This document shows, piece by piece, positions 17,075 through 25,577 of a stretch of DNA of 64,000 nt. This stretch comes from Roseiarcus sp963813195 (GTDB lineage Bacteria > Pseudomonadota > Alphaproteobacteria > Rhizobiales > Beijerinckiaceae). Where the stretch lies: the NCBI GenBank assembly GCA_963813195.1, contig CAWEYC010000009.1:24503-88502 (forward strand), in the 5' to 3' direction. Positions within the stretch are counted from its first letter, which is position 1; each line of letters opens with the position of its first letter. A program made the translations under genes and the position numbers. The notes under the pieces are model-generated. The model was not told where the DNA came from, searched no databases, and saw only the letters and a list, made by a program, of their open reading frames with translations.

Positions 17075-18469
17075 ATGAACATGGATAACGGCACGTCCGG
17101 TCGAGGCATAAATGCGCTCTATCGACTGGAGAGCAGAATGGAGTGGGCCGCCAAGGCGTTGCCACGAACTCGCGTCAGCGGCGTCGTGACGGAAATCGCG
17201 ATGTCGCACTACCGGGTGGCCGGCCTCTCGCGATTCCTCAGATTGGGAGAATGCGTGAGCGTCGACGTAGGCGATCGCGTTCAACTCGGCGAGGTCGTCA
17301 AAATCGAGGACGCGGCCGTGACCCTCAAACCCTTTGACTCGCGCTGCGAGGCGGCGATCGGCGCGCGCGCTTACCGCGCCGAGACGCTGTCGCTCAGGCC
17401 GCTCCCCGAGTGGAAGGGCCGGGTGATCGACGCGCTCGGCCGCCCGATCGACGGCGCGGGGGAGCTCAAGCTCGGCGACCGCGCGATGCCGCTCGACAGC
17501 GAACCGCCGCCCGCCCTGCAGCGTTCGCGCCTCAAGACGCCGATCAAGTCGGGAATTCGAGTGATCGACTTCTTCACTCCGCTCTGCGCCGGTCAGCGCA
17601 TCGGCATCTTCGCTGGTTCAGGAGTCGGGAAGTCGACGCTTCTGTCGATGCTCGCGCGCGCGCCGGATTTCGATACGGTGGTGATCGCGCTCGTCGGCGA
17701 ACGTGGCCGGGAAGTGCGTGAGTTTCTGGACGACACGCTCTCGGCAAACCGCCAATCCGCGATCGCCGTCGTCTCCACCGGCGACGAGAGCCCGATGATG
17801 CGGCGCTTGGCGCCGAGGACGGCAATGGCCGTCGCCGAGTATTTTCGCGATCGTGGTGAATCGGTGCTCCTGATCGTCGATTCGGTCACCCGCTTCGCAC
17901 ACGCCGCGCGAGACGTCGCGCTGGCTGCCGGCGAGCCAGCGGTCGCACGCGGCTATGCGCCGAGCGTATTCAGCGACTTGCCGCGATTGCTCGAGCGCGC
18001 CGGCCCCGGGGTCGAGGGTTCGGGGTCGATCACCGGGGTTTTCTCGGTCTTGGTGGACGGGGACGATCACAATGACCCGGTTGCCGACAGCATTCGCGGC
18101 ACGCTCGACGGCCACATCGTGCTTGATCGCGCGATCGCCGACCAGGGCCGGTTTCCCGCCGTCAATATCCTCACTTCGGTTTCGCGCATCGCGCATCCCG
18201 CCCGGACTCCCGAACAACGCAAGCTGGTCGCAAAACTGCGCTCGCTGATCGCTCGCTACGAGGAAACACGCGACCTTCGCTTGATGGGCGGCTTCACACC
18301 CGGCGCCGACCCTCTTCTCGACCAGGCCGTAAGGTCCGTGCCGCGCATATACGAAGCGATGAGCCAGACATTGTCCTCGCCGCCCTGCGACGATCCTTTC
18401 ATCGAACTCGCCACTGCGCTAAGAAGCGAGGCCAAGGCAGAAGAGCAGGGTGAACGGCTGGCCGGCTGA
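17075..18469 (+). CDS. fliI: FliI, flagellar export ATPase
   Basis: A 464-residue FliI. Walker A (AGSGVGKST) is at residues 180-188, followed by GERGREVREFL and the Walker B region LLIVDSVTRFAHAARDVALAAGEP. It hydrolyses ATP to feed substrates to the export gate and is restrained by FliH. No fliJ is visible next to it. It follows flgF with a 49-bp gap. Confidence 0.96.
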   Translation: MNMDNGTSGRGINALYRLESRMEWAAKALPRTRVSGVVTEIAMSHYRVAGLSRFLRLGECVSVDVGDRVQLGEVVKIEDAAVTLKPFDSRCEAAIGARAYRAETLSLRPLPEWKGRVIDALGRPIDGAGELKLGDRAMPLDSEPPPALQRSRLKTPIKSGIRVIDFFTPLCAGQRIGIFAGSGVGKSTLLSMLARAPDFDTVVIALVGERGREVREFLDDTLSANRQSAIAVVSTGDESPMMRRLAPRTAMAVAEYFRDRGESVLLIVDSVTRFAHAARDVALAAGEPAVARGYAPSVFSDLPRLLERAGPGVEGSGSITGVFSVLVDGDDHNDPVADSIRGTLDGHIVLDRAIADQGRFPAVNILTSVSRIAHPARTPEQRKLVAKLRSLIARYEETRDLRLMGGFTPGADPLLDQAVRSVPRIYEAMSQTLSSPPCDDPFIELATALRSEAKAEEQGERLAG

Positions 18470-18502
18470 TCGCAGGCTCGACGGCTTAGGAAAGCAGACT
18501 CG

Positions 18503-19102
18503 ATGAAAGTTCAATTTGCCGCCTTAGGTTTCATCGCTTCGACCGCATTGGCCGTCTCGCGGCGCATGGCGGCGAAGTCCATCGGCGATTTCGCCCTCGT
18601 CAGCGCGGGCATGGCGATGGCGGCCGGCTCGGTCGTCTTCGCGACGTCCATGCTTACGCAGGACAATCACGAACCTCGCGTCAATGGCATGCAATATCTC
18701 GCAATATTCGCGAAGCCGCGAGGATCGTCGCAACCCGCGCCCACACCGTCGTCCATCGCGGTCGCCACGCGCGATGTCGCCGGCGCCCCTGTCGACATGG
18801 CTCCGACCGGCTCCATCGCTCATGGCGCGGCGGGCGGGACAAGCGTTGAAGGATATCGCCTGGTCGCGGCCGAAGCGGGCATGGCCTGGCTGAGCAACGG
18901 GTCGGAAATACGGGTCGTCAAGCCCGGCGAGATCGCGCCCGGCATTGGCCGCGTAGCGTCGGTCGAACTGCGCGATGGGCGTTGGGCGCTGCTCGACGAA
19001 ACGGGTGCGATCCTGCTGGCGAGCGATGCGGCGGACACGAAGCGCCTCGGCGAGGGGAAGGACCCGTTCGCGCGGCGCATGATCTTCGGCGTCGGCCATT
19101 GA
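18503..19102 (+). CDS. Unidentified membrane-anchored protein after fliI
   Basis: A 199-residue protein with an N-terminal hydrophobic region (about residues 28-50) after a short cytoplasmic stretch, a Pro/Thr/Ser-rich linker, and a small C-terminal domain (EGYRLVAAEAGMAWLSNGSEIRVVKPGEIAPGIGRVASVELRDG...). The domain resembles a small beta-rich periplasmic module. It is probably co-transcribed with flgF-fliI. Rhizobial clusters also carry an orphan ORF after fliI, but I cannot confirm homology. Confidence 0.68.
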   Translation: MKVQFAALGFIASTALAVSRRMAAKSIGDFALVSAGMAMAAGSVVFATSMLTQDNHEPRVNGMQYLAIFAKPRGSSQPAPTPSSIAVATRDVAGAPVDMAPTGSIAHGAAGGTSVEGYRLVAAEAGMAWLSNGSEIRVVKPGEIAPGIGRVASVELRDGRWALLDETGAILLASDAADTKRLGEGKDPFARRMIFGVGH

Positions 19103-19127
19103 TCCGCGATCATCGCGGCTGCGATCG

Positions 19128-19616
19128 CTACGGCGCGCGCTGACGTTCCGCGAGGGCTACCTTGGCGCGGTCGACGAGCATGTTGGCGATCGCGACGCGT
19201 CGGTTGGCGATGTCGCGTGGCACGTCGGGACGGCGATCCGGGTGGTTGCGCCACATGAATTGCCGCCGCGCTCGGTTGAGGTCGTCCCGCGTCAGCGCGA
19301 CCGCCAAGCCGAGTTCGGCCGCGATGGAGTCGGGATTGTCGCTTGGAGCGTCCGTCGCTTTGGGCGCGGTCACAACTTCTTGCGGCTCTCCGATCCAATC
19401 AAGCGCCTGATCCCATCGCTCGACCGCCGCGAACTCTCCCCTCGCCCCCGGTTGTATCGGAGGCGAGAAGGTTCCCAACGTATTCCCTACGACATCGCCG
19501 ATCGGTCCGGATGACCGTACGGCGTCGTCGGAACGCTCGACATCGTCGAGGATCCGAGTGAAATTTGCAGCGTTCGTCCACCGCACGTGGTTCGACCCGA
19601 CAAAATCGCCGCTCAC
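19128..19616 (-). CDS. J-domain-like protein coupled to a diguanylate cyclase
   Basis: A 162-residue protein read from a GTG at 19616 that overlaps the stop of the upstream GGDEF gene (GTGA), so the two are translationally coupled. The C-terminal half has a J-domain-like pattern with an HPD tripeptide at residues 125-127 (RRQFMWRNHPDRRPD) between helical segments. J domains stimulate DnaK-type chaperones. The N-terminal half is unstructured in composition. There is no signal peptide. Function is unknown. Confidence 0.72.
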   Translation of the reverse strand: MSGDFVGSNHVRWTNAANFTRILDDVERSDDAVRSSGPIGDVVGNTLGTFSPPIQPGARGEFAAVERWDQALDWIGEPQEVVTAPKATDAPSDNPDSIAAELGLAVALTRDDLNRARRQFMWRNHPDRRPDVPRDIANRRVAIANMLVDRAKVALAERQRAP

Positions 19617-20641
19617 AGCTCGACCTCGGGTTCGATCTCGCCCGTCAGGTCGATCGATATCCGATTCCTTCCGTTCGCCTTGGCTTCATAGAGCTTGGCG
19701 TCGGCACGCCGAATCAGGTCCTCCGCAGATTCGTTGGCTTGCAACCTCGCGACGCCAAACGACACGGTGATGGCGCCGATCGGCTCGCCGCCGGAGGCGA
19801 CCGCCCATTGCTTGCTCTCGAGTTGCAATTGAATTTGATTGACCGTCAGCGTCGCCTCGATGAGCCGGGAATCCGGAAAGAGGATGGCGAATTCTTCCCC
19901 GCCGAAACGCGCCACCCTGTCCTGGTCCCTGATGTTCATGATCAAGAGCTCCGCGAACATTTTCAGCACCCTGTCGCCGGCGACGTGCCCGAATTTGTCG
20001 TTGATCTTCTTGAAATGATCGATGTCCGCGAGCGCGATGCATAAGTCGCCCCCGAAATCACGGGCCTTCGCGATTTCCTCCGCCAATGCGTTGTCGAAGT
20101 AGCGACGATTGCCGAGTGCGGTCAGTCCGTCCCGATTGCCGATTTCCTCCGCCTTGGTGAGGCTGGAGCGCAGACGCATGATTTGAACACGCGAATTCTC
20201 GAGCTTTTCCGATAGAACATTCACTTTGCCTTGCATCGCCCGGTTGTCATTTATGAGCGTCAGGACGATCTCATGAATCGTGTCGTAGGAATTGCTTCGC
20301 GAGAGTTTGCGGTCCGCGCCGGTCAACGAGTCCTGAAATTTGGCGCCTTCGGCGGCGTGATCGTGGATCAGTTCGAGGACATGACCGAGCGTATCGTCGA
20401 CGCTCCGTTCGAAGTCGACGCGCTCCTTCGCGGAGGCGCGCGCCTGACGTTCGTCGAAATTCGACTGTCGCGCAAAATTCCCGCCGCTCAGAAGAAGGCC
20501 GATCGTGCTTACGCAGATCAAGCCGAGCACATAAGCTTCGGCAAGGGGATCGGCTCGCGATTGTGCTGCGCTGAGCGCGCCAAGGACCACAAAAGCGAGC
20601 GTGCCGCCCAAACGAAGCGGCCGCGGGAAGACGAACTTCAT
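19613..20641 (-). CDS. Membrane-bound diguanylate cyclase (GGDEF)
   Basis: A 342-residue protein starting at the ATG at 20641 (MKFVFPRPLRLGG). Two membrane segments lie near residues 10-26 and 36-53, then a helical linker (about 60-165) and a GGDEF domain. The active-site motif is GGEEF at 247-251. The inhibitory-site motif RDQD (RxxD) is at 238-241, five residues before it, so the enzyme is predicted to make c-di-GMP and be product-inhibited. The metal-binding region DIDHFKKINDKFGH is intact. c-di-GMP normally slows motility, fitting a flagellar location; a PilZ protein is encoded at 30878. Confidence 0.92.
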   Translation of the reverse strand: MKFVFPRPLRLGGTLAFVVLGALSAAQSRADPLAEAYVLGLICVSTIGLLLSGGNFARQSNFDERQARASAKERVDFERSVDDTLGHVLELIHDHAAEGAKFQDSLTGADRKLSRSNSYDTIHEIVLTLINDNRAMQGKVNVLSEKLENSRVQIMRLRSSLTKAEEIGNRDGLTALGNRRYFDNALAEEIAKARDFGGDLCIALADIDHFKKINDKFGHVAGDRVLKMFAELLIMNIRDQDRVARFGGEEFAILFPDSRLIEATLTVNQIQLQLESKQWAVASGGEPIGAITVSFGVARLQANESAEDLIRRADAKLYEAKANGRNRISIDLTGEIEPEVEL

Positions 20642-20983
20642 TTCGCGCTCGCGGTGATTGCGCGCTGCGGCTCCCGTGGCCTGCCGGCTTGCCACAACGC
20701 CCCGAATGCCTGCAAACGCGAGGTGAGCGGCGGCGAACCTGTGAACCCGTGGATGGCCAAAGCCGGCATGAGCGCGCAACCCTTCGCTCTTGCGCTTGGG
20801 CGGCCGTCATGGCGGCGACGATTTTTCGCGTCGCGATTGCACCCCAGTGCGTCTGAAAGCGTCCGAATCATTCGGACCGGGGTGAAACTGCCGCAGATTG
20901 CTTACTTTTTGGTCAACGCCTCCGACGTCGCTGCCAGGAGTTGCATCGAAGCGAATCCGTCGGACCTAGCGGGTGCGTCTACC
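20642..20983. promoter_or_regulatory. Intergenic region with a perfect 17-bp palindrome upstream of the GGDEF gene
   Basis: These 342 bp between the transglycosylase end and the GGDEF start hold no convincing gene. At 20861-20877 there is a perfect inverted repeat, arms of 8 (GTCCGAAT/ATTCGGAC) around a single C. It includes a GANTC sequence, the CcrM methylation site of alphaproteobacteria. It lies about 220 bp upstream of the GGDEF start. An operator is a reasonable guess but unproven. Confidence 0.4.
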
Positions 20984-21604
20984 TTACTGGCAAAAGCGGC
21001 GCGCGTTCGGCGTCCATTCCCCCATGCCGCTCGCGACCATGTTTCCGATGACCGTGCAGACATACGTCTTCTGCGCCTTCGGATTGTCGGGACCCGCGTT
21101 GTACCGCGCGACGGCCAAAGTCCAGTTGCCCTCTTGCGCCTTGAGCTCCTTCAGGAAATTCGCCGCGTATTCGACGTTGCGGACGGGATCGAACATTTCG
21201 CTGAGGGAGCTGAAATGGGCGGCGTGCCAGTGGTGATTGATCTGCATGCATCCCACGTCGATCAGCTTGGCGCCGTGCGCACGCTCGAAGGCGAACCGCG
21301 CCAAAGCCTCGTTTAAACTCGCCGAATGAACAGCGCGGCCGTCTACGTTCATGTCGTAAGGGCTGAGCTTTCCCTTCCGGCCGGTTTCGGTCAGCCCGAC
21401 GGAATAGAGAATATTCAGCGGAATATTGTTCAGATGAGCGGCGCGCGCCATTTCTTGTTCGCAGACTTCCGCCGTCTCGCTATGCGCGGCTCCGCCATTA
21501 AACAAGCAGATCGCTAAACCCGCCGCGAGACGCAGGCTGGACCGAAGGCGCCTGACGGTTCCATCGTCCCGCCGAGTTTTCGCGGCCAGAGGGCTGCTGT
21601 CCAT
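20984..21604 (-). CDS. Secreted lytic transglycosylase (SLT domain)
   Basis: A 206-residue protein from the ATG at 21604. It has an Arg-rich n-region, a hydrophobic stretch (residues about 26-40) and a likely cleavage at AHS-E. The mature part is a transglycosylase fold: NILYSVGLTETG with the catalytic Glu at residue 73, then VGCMQINHHWHAAHF and VARYNAGP. It would cut peptidoglycan to let the rod pass; rhizobial clusters lack a FlgJ muramidase and often have such a gene by fliK/motD. The start lies 107 bp inside the end of fliK, in another frame. Confidence 0.86.
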   Translation of the reverse strand: MDSSPLAAKTRRDDGTVRRLRSSLRLAAGLAICLFNGGAAHSETAEVCEQEMARAAHLNNIPLNILYSVGLTETGRKGKLSPYDMNVDGRAVHSASLNEALARFAFERAHGAKLIDVGCMQINHHWHAAHFSSLSEMFDPVRNVEYAANFLKELKAQEGNWTLAVARYNAGPDNPKAQKTYVCTVIGNMVASGMGEWTPNARRFCQ

Positions 21605-23084
21605 TCGGCTGCGAATCTCGGTTTTCGTTGCTTTGCGCATTCTCCCGGCTGTCGGGTTTTTGATCTGACGCATTTTTAGTCTCGGCATTGGTCTGGTTCA
21701 TTGCGGTCGGCTTGATGACGAGGCTTTCGAGTGACGGCGCGGTCGAACCCAGCCGGGTGGCGATCGTCTCACGCTCGCCCTCCACCGCCTTGAGAGTGCT
21801 CGGATTCGAAACTTCCATCACCACCGACAGCTTGCCGTCCGTCAGTCGCATCTTCACCGAGACGGCGCCGAGATCGGCAGGGTCGAGGTTGAGCTGAAGT
21901 TCCTTGACCGGTTGCGACGCCTGCACGCTTGCGGTGGCGGGCGGGTTGGGCGAGGCGGTCGCCTTCGCCGTCAGGCCGCTCGCCGCGGTCGCGATGCTGT
22001 CGGCTAGCTGGTCGAGGGTGATCGGACCGACGCTGATTACAGGCGGGTTTGCCGTGCTGACAGTTGCGAGCGAAGCGCCGGACCCGATTGCGCTCGCGGC
22101 CGGGCCCGGGGAGGGATCGCGCGGTGGAGAGGTTTGGGATCCCTGCCGGTCCGAATTCGACCGCTTCTCGGACGACGTTTCGTTCTGGATCGAGGTTACT
22201 GCGGCGTCGCTGATCGGGGATATGCCCGCCGCGGTGGAGCGAGCCGGCATCGTCATGTTCGCGGCGAAGCGCGTTTGCGCGCGCATCGCCGGGTTCTTGG
22301 CTTCGGTTTGGGCCGCGCTGTCGACGCCGAGATAAGTGCGGGTTCTTAGGTCGCTGACCCCAAGCGACGAATCACTGCTCGCGAGTGTCTGGATCGCCTG
22401 CGGCGTACCGACCGCGCCCGGGAGCGCGATATTCGACGTCCCCTTCAGCGCGGTCGCCCCTGCGGTCGAACTCTGAGCCGATGAGCCTTGCCGTGCGCCG
22501 TTCGCGCCGGCGGCTCCCGGCGCGCTCGGGCTGGGGCTGGCGTTCGCGGACGCGCCGAGTGCGCCATAGACAAGCCCGGCGAGTCCCGCATCGATCGGAT
22601 TCGATTTGGGCGATTTCGATGTGGCGTCCCTGGAGGAGGCGTCACCCGGTTCGCCGGCGGTGTCTTTGGTCTGTGACGCACGCCACGCCGCTGCCGCTTT
22701 GACCCTCTCGGAAGTGGAACTGGCGCTTCCTGGCGCGCTCTGAGTGGGCTGGGCGCTTGCGGACGAACCCAGCGCGCTAAGGACGAGCCCCGCAAGTCCC
22801 GCATCGATCGAATTCGATTCCTGCGAATTCGGCGCGCCGTCGCTGGATGGGGCTCCATGCTGGCTGCTCGCGGGGTCTTTGCTATGCGAGGCGCGCGCAT
22901 CTTCCGAGTCGCCCACGCTCTTCGCGTTCGGGGCGCGCCCGCCCGGTTGAGAGTCCTCTCCGCCGAGCGCGTTTACAATCGCGGCGAAGTCGGAGCCACT
23001 AGCGGATTTGTCGCCGAGGTCGCGGTAATGCTCGGCGGCCGGCGGCGGGCTAGGGATCGAAGCGTTCAGCGCCACATTGCTCAT
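21498..23084 (-). CDS. fliK: FliK (MotD-type), hook-length control protein
   Basis: A 528-residue hook-length ruler. The C-terminal Flg_hook domain is clear (KELQLNLDPADLGAVSVKMR, MEVSNPSTLKAVEGERETI, near residues 390-455). The long N-terminal part is Ser/Ala/Pro-rich and contains a tandem duplication of about 65 residues (64-127 and 135-199) sharing SIDAGLAGLV / PIDAGLAGLV. Rhizobial MotD was shown to be FliK. It is secreted through the export apparatus and signals FlhB. It is coupled to motC by an ATGA overlap. Confidence 0.9.
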   Translation of the reverse strand: MSNVALNASIPSPPPAAEHYRDLGDKSASGSDFAAIVNALGGEDSQPGGRAPNAKSVGDSEDARASHSKDPASSQHGAPSSDGAPNSQESNSIDAGLAGLVLSALGSSASAQPTQSAPGSASSTSERVKAAAAWRASQTKDTAGEPGDASSRDATSKSPKSNPIDAGLAGLVYGALGASANASPSPSAPGAAGANGARQGSSAQSSTAGATALKGTSNIALPGAVGTPQAIQTLASSDSSLGVSDLRTRTYLGVDSAAQTEAKNPAMRAQTRFAANMTMPARSTAAGISPISDAAVTSIQNETSSEKRSNSDRQGSQTSPPRDPSPGPAASAIGSGASLATVSTANPPVISVGPITLDQLADSIATAASGLTAKATASPNPPATASVQASQPVKELQLNLDPADLGAVSVKMRLTDGKLSVVMEVSNPSTLKAVEGERETIATRLGSTAPSLESLVIKPTAMNQTNAETKNASDQKPDSRENAQSNENRDSQPNGQQPSGRENSAGRWNRQAPSVQPASRGGFSDLLV

Positions 23085-24262
23085 AGGCTTCCTTTCTCGG
23101 CGACATCCGCCAGGCCGGCCGTGCGACTTAGCGCCGCCTCCGCGAGGGCGATCGTCGCCGCTACGTCGTCACTCCCGGACGGGATAGTGTTCGCTGGCGA
23201 GGTTTCGTGTTCCTCGCCGCTGTCGGCCGGCGGCTTGCGTACGTAAGCCGCGATGGCGCGAACCGCCGCCAATAGAGCCCGGTCCCCCTTTTCGAGTCTG
23301 GGCGCGGCGACTCTCTGCAGTTCCGCAAACCCGCTGTCGTATTCCGGCGTGAGGATTCTCGCCGCGGCTTCGTAGAGTCGGCCGCGCGCCTCGTCGACGC
23401 TGTTGCTAGGCGCGTCCTGCAGGACTTCGCCCGAGGCGACTTCGGCGACGGCGAATTTGCCGTCCAGTGTCTCGGCTCGGGCGATCGTCAACAAAAAGTC
23501 GCGGCGAACATCGGGAGATAGCGCGGTAACGAAAGCTTGGAATTTTTTCAGAGTGGCGAGATTTTCGATCAGGTCCGCCTTCACGACGACCGCCGCGAGA
23601 CCATGCAGAAAGTGATCGGCGTAAATGGAATGGCCGAAGCGCGCCGCATATTGACGGCAGAGCGAAGCGAAGCGGCCGATATCCCGCTCGTCGCCGACGA
23701 GCGAGACCTCGCGTCTCAAGGCGGCCTCCTCGACCAAGCCGCCGGGAGCCAATAGACGCGCGAGATCGAGGAGGGCGATCGCCTTCTTACCATCGTGTGT
23801 GGTCTCGAGGACAGATTGCGCGAACGCGACTTGGCCGGCGAGCCGGAGATCCAGCTTGCGCGCATCGATGTCTCCGAGAAGCGACTTGGCCTCGGCTTCA
23901 TTGCCGAGGATGTACGCGATCGCGCCACGCATGATCGGCGTCTCGCTCTTCGGCACGACTCCACTCTCCAAGAGGCGCACGATTTCGAGAGGGGCGCCGC
24001 CGCTCAGGAGATAAATGACCGCGGCGTCGGTCTCACGCTTGGATTGCCAGAGCTCCGGCTTCGCGGCTGCGATCGCCGCGCCGATCGCTCTCAAATGTTC
24101 GGGCTGGGCCGCATAGGCCGATTTGTCGCCAGCTGCGATTTCCGTCTGCAGTGTCTGAAGGTCGATCGCCATCGCCGAGATCGATTGCGCGCACGCGGGC
24201 ACCCCGGCGCCGATCCCTAGCGTCAAAAGCGCGAGCGCGTTGACGAAGAGCCGGGCCTTCAC
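23081..24262 (-). CDS. motC: MotC, periplasmic motility protein
   Basis: A 393-residue protein with a signal peptide (residues about 1-26, ending ACAQ). Recognisable MotC parts are LVELMRSLQTLQ-like ISAMAIDLQTLQTEIAAGD, RGAIAYILGNEAEAKSLL and FGHSIYADHFLHGLA. MotC acts with MotB in the periplasm to drive rotation in rhizobia and is stabilised by MotE (6876-7406). It is coupled on both sides by four-base overlaps with motB and fliK. Confidence 0.92.
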   Translation of the reverse strand: MKARLFVNALALLTLGIGAGVPACAQSISAMAIDLQTLQTEIAAGDKSAYAAQPEHLRAIGAAIAAAKPELWQSKRETDAAVIYLLSGGAPLEIVRLLESGVVPKSETPIMRGAIAYILGNEAEAKSLLGDIDARKLDLRLAGQVAFAQSVLETTHDGKKAIALLDLARLLAPGGLVEEAALRREVSLVGDERDIGRFASLCRQYAARFGHSIYADHFLHGLAAVVVKADLIENLATLKKFQAFVTALSPDVRRDFLLTIARAETLDGKFAVAEVASGEVLQDAPSNSVDEARGRLYEAAARILTPEYDSGFAELQRVAAPRLEKGDRALLAAVRAIAAYVRKPPADSGEEHETSPANTIPSGSDDVAATIALAEAALSRTAGLADVAEKGSL

Positions 24263-25569
24263 GGTTTGGGCTCCTGCAAGAGGATTTCGATGCGTCGATT
24301 CTCAGCGGCGAACGGATGGCTTGGGTCGCGCAATTTGCGGTCGGCGTAGCCTTCGATTCGCGAAAACCGGTTCTCTGGAACGCCCGCTCGGGTAAGCATG
24401 TAATACGCCAACTGAGCCCGCGCCGAGGAGAGTCGCCAGTTGTCGTATGTCGAGGACTTGTAGGGGTGGCCGTCGGTATGCCCGCGCACGATAATCGCGC
24501 CCGGATGGTTCTTTAGGGTGCGGGCGACCGCGTCCATCGCCAGCACCACCTGGCGCTGCGGTTCGGCAGAACCAATCGGAAACATGCTGAAATTCAGGCG
24601 ATCAGTCAGGCTGATGAGCAGTCCTTCGTCCGTCGCCTTCACGTCGATGGCGGGGCCAAGATGCGAGGTCCCAGGGGCGCCTGCCTGCAACTCCAACTCT
24701 TTCTGGATGCGTTCGGCTGTTGCCGCGAGGGCCTTTTGCGCGTTGGGCTCGCTCGCTGCGCTTGGCGGCGCGGCGACCCTCTCAGTCTTGGCGCTTTCGC
24801 TCGCCGGTTGTGTCCGTGACTGTGCCTGGGACGGCGTTTGAGGCTGTGCTTGGGACTGCGGTTGCGCGTGTGATTGTGTTGCTGCTTCCGGCTTCGCGGA
24901 AGGGGCGCCGGGAGTCGGGGTCAGCTTGGCAGCGTCCGCGTTCAGCGGCTCTTCCGAACCCTCGCGTCCGATCGGGCGGAAGGGATCGCGAATAGCGTCC
25001 GGATCCGCCGATCCACTTTCCAACGCGCCTCTCACTCTCTGACTCTGGGCGATGGCCCGCACGTCTGGGGACGCAGGACCCGCGATGACGTCGAGACTGC
25101 GATATGGATCGTCGAACAGCACGCCTTCGGACATCGTCGGCTTCGGGTTCGCGGGATCCACGGGGGCCGGGGCGGCGCTCTTTCCGCCCGGCGTGGGCTT
25201 TGCGGCGCCTTTGATCTGCGACGCGGCGCCGTCTGTGACGTCGCTTGCTTTCCGGCTCTCCCCGGAGTCCACGTCGCCAGAGGCCCGTCGGTCCTTCGCG
25301 TCGCCGCCGTCGACCGCGGGCTCGGTCCCGTCGCCGTGGATGCTCTTGGGCGTTCTCGTAGCCTCCTCAAGCTTCACCGGATTGAAGTAGTGCGCGATCA
25401 TCGTCTTGGTCTTCTTGTCGGTCGCATTGATGATCCATAGGACGAGGAAAAACGCCATCATGGCCGTCATGAAGTCGGCGAATGCGATCTTCCAGGCGCC
25501 GCCGTGATGTTCGTCCTCGTGGCTGGCGCGGCGTTTGACGATGATGATTTGCGGATGATGGTCGTCCAT
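24259..25569 (-). CDS. motB: MotB, stator protein with peptidoglycan-binding OmpA domain
   Basis: MotB of 436 residues from the ATG at 25569 (MDDHHPQIIIVKRR). The proton-binding Asp is residue 32 in AFADFMTAMMAFFLVLWI, the same number as in E. coli. A long linker (about residues 60-290) includes a stretch of Gln/Pro/Ser/Ala repeats. The C-terminal OmpA-like domain has VRGHTDGHPYKSSTYDNWRLSSARA. It anchors the stator to the cell wall. The family average is shorter; the linker accounts for the difference. Confidence 0.94.
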   Translation of the reverse strand: MDDHHPQIIIVKRRASHEDEHHGGAWKIAFADFMTAMMAFFLVLWIINATDKKTKTMIAHYFNPVKLEEATRTPKSIHGDGTEPAVDGGDAKDRRASGDVDSGESRKASDVTDGAASQIKGAAKPTPGGKSAAPAPVDPANPKPTMSEGVLFDDPYRSLDVIAGPASPDVRAIAQSQRVRGALESGSADPDAIRDPFRPIGREGSEEPLNADAAKLTPTPGAPSAKPEAATQSHAQPQSQAQPQTPSQAQSRTQPASESAKTERVAAPPSAASEPNAQKALAATAERIQKELELQAGAPGTSHLGPAIDVKATDEGLLISLTDRLNFSMFPIGSAEPQRQVVLAMDAVARTLKNHPGAIIVRGHTDGHPYKSSTYDNWRLSSARAQLAYYMLTRAGVPENRFSRIEGYADRKLRDPSHPFAAENRRIEILLQEPKP

Positions 25570-25577
25570 GTGAGGCC

